A stretch of DNA of 64,000 bases from Chimonanthus salicifolius (Eukaryota > Streptophyta > Magnoliopsida > Laurales > Calycanthaceae), in the NCBI GenBank assembly GCA_013350335.1, contig CM023535.1:22041746-22105745 (forward strand). The letters run 5' to 3'. Every line of letters begins with the position of its first letter. Position 1 is the stretch's first letter. A program made the translations under genes and the position numbers. The notes under the pieces were generated by a model that searched no databases, was not told the DNA's origin, and was given only the letters and a program-made list of their open reading frames with translations. Shown here in pieces: positions 35,701-42,000 of this stretch.

Positions 35701-38700
35701 AGTTCCTTCAATTCCCAAAAAATAACAAAGTAAGCGAAGATCCTTAATATCAAAAGACTCTTGAAGATAAGCTTTCAAAGCACTGACAGAGGACTCATTG
35801 TTCCATGTTTAAGACTATATCATCCAAAAAAATCAGAAAAAGTATAACATCTTTAGCACAATATATAAAAATGGAATTATCTGATTGACATCATGCAAAA
35901 CCATAATCTAACAAGGTTATGCTAAATTTATCAAACTACGCCTGAGGAGGCTGTTTGAGACCAATATTGTCAAACTCGAATCGTATTATTCTAGAGGTGT
36001 GAATCATTAATCGTGGAACTGTAAGATTCATAATATTTTTTCTAAAATTATTATTTATACTATAATTACATATAATATGACATAGAATAATAAAATGTTT
36101 TTTCGATTCACAGAAACTTCTAAAGCCACATCCACAAATTTGACATTTATCATCCATTATAAATAACCATCCAAAAAAAAAAAGACACAAAAATATATTA
36201 ATTTAAGTTAAATATAAATACTAAGTACAGATAAATTTAAGAAATCAGCAAATAAATCAACAATACACCAAAAGTTTCAAAGTTGATGGAACACAGAAAA
36301 TCAAGCTCTTAAGCCTATCCAACACTAGGTTTGGTGAACCCATAGCCCATACCCAGGTTGGGCCCTACCAGGAACATAAAGACCACCACGCTTCCATGCT
36401 AACATCCTGGCAACCCACCCTATGGCAGCTCTCACTCTAGACCAGGTAGCCCACCCTTCATACCTTTGTGACAACTTGCACTTTGGCATCAAGTAGCCCT
36501 TTCCATAGGTTGCCCCCTCCGAAATTAGAACAAAAAACATGGTAATTGCTTTGATAACAAATGTTAGGTACCTAACTAATACGGCAAAAACTTCAAAGCC
36601 AATAGAACGCAAAAAATCAAGCCCTTAAGCCTATCCCACACTAAGCTAGCCCAACCCAATGCCCATACCCTAAGCTGGCCCCACTAAGCACAAAATACAT
36701 ACCAAAGACATTTACAACAAATACCATTTTCTTGTTGGAATAACTCATGATGAAGCTTAGAGAGGGAAAAAGTTTACATTTGGTTTCTATTTATTTAGAG
36801 AAAGGCAAGTAACTAAGCAAACAATAATCCCATGCCAGCAATGGAGGCTGACCAAGATTGAGTATTTTTAGAAATGATTGACAAAGGAAAAGGGAAGGAG
36901 ATAGAAGACCACCTAACAGCGACGGCAGGCAGGATCAGGACGAAGGAGGGAACTCAATTGGGGATGGCGTTAGGCATGAGGTCACTAGCTGAAGAAATCA
37001 ATCCTCAGAGTACAACAAATCCATGACCTTGTTTGTGGCTAATCTTCCGAATCTCACCACCAGGAACTAGCTATAAGGCTTCTTCAAGTAGTGGGGAACC
37101 GTCAGGGATGTCTTCAAACCAAGGAAGAAGGACGTAAAAGGGAGAGTGTTTGGCTTCATTCGGATGGCATCAAGCACCCAAGCAAAAAAGGCCAATTGAC
37201 CAATTGTCTTCTCCTCGACAGTAGTCTACAAGTGAATCCAGCTCATTTTGGAAGGGACAAAAGGATTGAGATTAGAGCACCTGCTTACCCAGAAGAGAGC
37301 AGAGAAAAATATGTCAAGAAGAAGAAACCAGAACAACAACCCAACCCAAGAAGAACGAAGGCACTACCAGGGCAAAACTAGGCTTCTCTGGTTGGTCCTC
37401 CAGGACCGGAGTGAAAGAAGTGGAGAAGAAGCTTCAAATTAACAATCTGGAATTGATGCTGGAATTGGAGGAAACAGACGACATTTCACGATGGTTGTCT
37501 CGATCTTTGGTGGTTAGAACATTGAGGGACTCATCGTATGGGATCGTACCCAACATTCTAGAAGAGGAATGCTTCTTTCCACAAGTAAGTCTCATCGACG
37601 ATGGGTATTTTTTGGCCTCCGTCCGATCATAGGAGGAATTGGCAAAGGTTGAGAAAAATCGCTCAACGAACGGCGAGTTTCAAATCCTAGAAGATGGCAA
37701 CCAACATGTTTCAGTTGATGCAAGACAACGGATAGGGTAACCCTAAATGCCTAATGTGGTTATAAAAATATTAAAAGGGATGAAAATAATGCACCATAAA
37801 TCTAAAATAGGCTGAAATTAAATTCCAATTTATACTTGCAATTAATTTATATAAAATTACCACACATAATCATGCAAATACTAGGAATATAATGTGTTCA
37901 AAGAATTAAATGTGATGTATGGTTAAAGGTGGGATGTATTGGGATTTAAGGGGCCGATGGTTTGAAAAAATAATTAAGGGTAAAGTAATAGTTGGCTAGG
38001 GCGATGGGTGTGGGCTTAAGTAAAAGGATTATATGGGGTTACAGATGGCAATAAGAAGACTTTTAAGTGTTGCAGCAGCGGAAGGAGAGGCTTTGGAAGG
38101 AAGCGGCAGAAGTAACGGCAGCAGAGAGGGGATGGGATTCACGTGGAAACAGAGAAGGGGGCTTATGTGAGTGACAGTGACTTCGGAGATGGGTTTAGGT
38201 GGGTCGCGGCAAGCAAGGGAGGGTGTGGGATCACAACGATCAGTGGGAGGGGTTATGGTGACTAGCGGCACAGTGGGGAAGTAGATAAGGAGGGCCTAAA
38301 AGAGGGGACGGCAGCAGATCTAGGGAGGTTGGGTGGCGGCGACAAATCTAGGATGGGATCTGGTAGGTAATGAAAACTATGGAGGGGTTATGGAACACAG
38401 TAGCAAGAAAAGGGGTTCCCAAGGGTCACGGCAGCAGTGAAATAGAGAAAAAAAAAAAGGAAAAGAGAGATGAGAGAGAGAGAGAAAAGAGTACCTGGAT
38501 AGAGGAAGGCTTCTCACATTCTTGTTTTTGGAGATTTCTCACCTCGGATTCTCACCAAAGTTCGTTGATTTCTCACCAAAACATCATGCGCATGGAACAA
38601 GGCCACTGCAACAATCGTTTATTCTCCTTTCATTCAATAATGGAGCCATCCCTAATGAGGGTTACATGGCTTTTATAATAAAATTACAATGGAATAAAAA

Positions 38701-41700
38701 GACCAAAATACCCCTAATGACAAAATGACTAAAATGCCCACAAGTGTAAAAAAAAACAAAATACCCTCAAATAAATAAAAAAATACATCAAGAGATAAAA
38801 TAATAAATAAACAAATCAATCTAGTCCAATGCTCCGCATCATCAGCATTCGAGGAGAACTTGGTTACAATGCATCGGCTTTCCGCTTCAAGGATAGCCGG
38901 AGAGAATCTTTCAAGACTTCAGAAGCAGGCTCGGCACCGTCGTTGAAATTGACGACAAGAATTTGTCTAATAATTGTTCTTCCCTAAGAATCTTAGTGAA
39001 GGTTCAGATTGACAAATCGATTTCATCTAAAGTGCAGCTAGATTTGGATGGGGATTTTTTCTCATCTCGATCAAAGAAATCTTGGGCTTCCCGGAGTTTC
39101 CACTAGAAAATCAACCTCTGGACGTCAGAGAGGGGTCGTTGGAGGATAAGCCACGTGGCGAGACTGTAAAGGTTGTTTTCCCAAGAAGAAGGCACTACAA
39201 CGACAGAAGGCGTGGAAGGTGGAACGACTACAAGAGCTAGGGCATTTGAATTTGAATCGCGAAAGTTAGGGTCTCCAAGGTTGTTGTTTGCCAGAGTCAA
39301 GAGGCTTTTAAGAGCCAGCATAAGAAGTTGGCTCAATGGAGGCTCACCCAGTACCAGGTATGGGCCTGGGCCATATCCAATTCCCCCAGAACCTGGTAAC
39401 ATCAAGGCCCAACCTCAAAGAGCCTGCATCTCCTGGGCTTGGGCCAATTGGACCGCACCTCGAATATGTTGACTCTTGGATCAAACCAGGTTCATATGGT
39501 CCCAAGAAGAAAGACCCATCTACTCAAATGAAAGTTTTTAAGGGTCCTTTTCCTTCCACCTGAGTCTCCAAAGACAGTTCTGAAACAAAAATCCTCCCTT
39601 CCCAGTCCTCTTTTACAGATGGTGATCTTCACAAGGTCAAAGGTGGCAGCGACAAAGCAAAGGATCGTCGGAATCTCGTCGAGGCAGCAAATTGCAAATC
39701 CTCGATTGCAAAGAATCTCACCCCTCCCGCCGGAACGCAATTGAAAATCACAAAGGAGCCTAACAGCCGAGAACTTCTGGCGTCCAGCCAATTGGAACAG
39801 GGTGAAATAGTTGAAGCTCCTCCTCATCCCTCAGACCATGACACCTGTTCAGGTGACAATCTATCTTCCGACGATTCAGAAGCAAACAATCTCGACATCA
39901 ACCCAGGGATTCAGAGCCTACAGAAACAAGGATATTCAAAAGAGGACAGCGAGGAGATTTTATCTATCGGGAAAGCTCTGGGAGTTCACTTCCTTAACGA
40001 GGATCAAGCAAAGGTAGCTCTATAGTGGGTGGAAGAGAGAGAGAGGGCATCGTCTTCTTCATCTCGATCATCTATGAGACGTCTAGCCCCAAAGGATGAA
40101 TCATCGATTCAATGTTTAGAACCATGTACCGACATTCAAATTCAAATCAAATGCACAATAATGGAGTACAAAAATTTGCAGTCCATAAGTTACATTCGAC
40201 CTTGTTGTTAGGCAGAGTTACCAAAGACTCGAACTAAAAGCAACAGAATTTATCCCAATGGTTTTTTTTTAAATCTTCACTAAGGTAATTGTATTGACCT
40301 CTCAGCACATTCATTACACTGGGGAACGGTACAATGACTTATAGCCTTCTCAATTTTTTGCCATGATTGGTTTCCACCAATAACTTCTCAGTACTTGGTC
40401 TTCAAATTAAACCACTTGTTCTACACCAGTATGGCTTATAGAACAATTGAAAATTGTAGGATTCAAAACTATCTATAACATTTACTTTATCCTAAATAAA
40501 TTTCACACTATTAGATGAACAATGTGGACTACTCAGATTTCTGTCTAAAAAGAGTGAACTAAGGTCGATGTAACAATCCACATAAAAGAGTTTTTTTTTT
40601 TTTTTTTAAGTTTAATGAGTTTTGGGTTCTGGTGCAGAGCTTAGAGTTCAAAAGAACAAGAAACTGAGAAAACTAAAATTAAAATAAGTTTGCTAATTAA
40701 TTCAACCAAAAATTAAACATATAAGCCAAGATGCTTAATTTAGCAATTCAACAAAGACAAACAAACATAATAAACAACTTGACAGAAAAATAAATAAATT
40801 GTGATTTCATTCAACACTAACTCACAGCAAATAAAAATTTACACATAAAGTTTAAATGAATTTGGCAACTAAATTATGCAGAGTTGGTGTATTCTAAAAA
40901 TCGATAAATCTTTTGGAACATTTCAAAGAAAACTAAATTATGCAGAGTTTGAAAAAAATCAAAAAGGGGGAAAAAACCTTGCACGTTGTTACTCCCACTT
41001 GTGCCACCTTCCTCTGAATCGGCAGTCTGAGCCTTCGGAGACTCTAAATCAATTGGTTTTGTTTCCTCCAATGTGCGGTCCACAAAATCAGAATGCCCAG
41101 TTCTCTTCGTATGCAAATCACTTTCCTACAAAAATGAAATGACCAAATCTCAGTAATTCCAGATACCTAGTTAAATACATTTTTCTGTTATCACAATAAA
41201 AACCCAAATCCCCAATACTTAAAATATCTCCATATTCCAATCCAGAAATCCTAATCCTATTTAGAATATTTCACCTCAGTGAAAAAAATTCATGTAAAAG
41301 TAAAACAAATGAAATATTAAAAACACCATAATATCAACCCAACTGAATATATTTTTTCATAAATTGCAGCAGAAAACACAGATTCCCAACTGTCAGGATC
41401 ACTCCAGAGTCCACTCAAAAAACTCAAATGCAATCAATTTGCAATATTTCTGTTGAACCCCAGGTAACCAAAAAAATAAATAAAAAGAAAAACACAAAAT
41501 AAATCAAACCAAATAACGAGTTTTCAAATACAATTACGAGTGTCAACTCCAGTTAGATGGCACAAATGGCTTTGAAAACAGTAATAATGATGACGAACTC
41601 AAAAAAAAAAAAATCAAATAAACCAAATACAGAGTTCCAATATATCACTTAAATTATGAAAAAAAAAAACTCAAAACACCCAAAATTCCACAGAAGAAAT

Positions 41701-41902
41701 CAAAAGCTAAAACATATTCAGTATTTCACTGCAGGAAAATATTTTTTCTGAATGGGTAGCTCAGTTGATCTAAGCTTCTAAGATTAGACCTCTCCTCTTG
41801 GATGCGACTCCTCCCGGACTTACATGATACAAGAGGCTTGCAGGTCATTTCGTGTATCCGTGGGATTAGTCTCATTTTCAAAGCGAGGTGGGGATACCCA
41901 TG

Positions 41903-42000
<98 letters not shown>

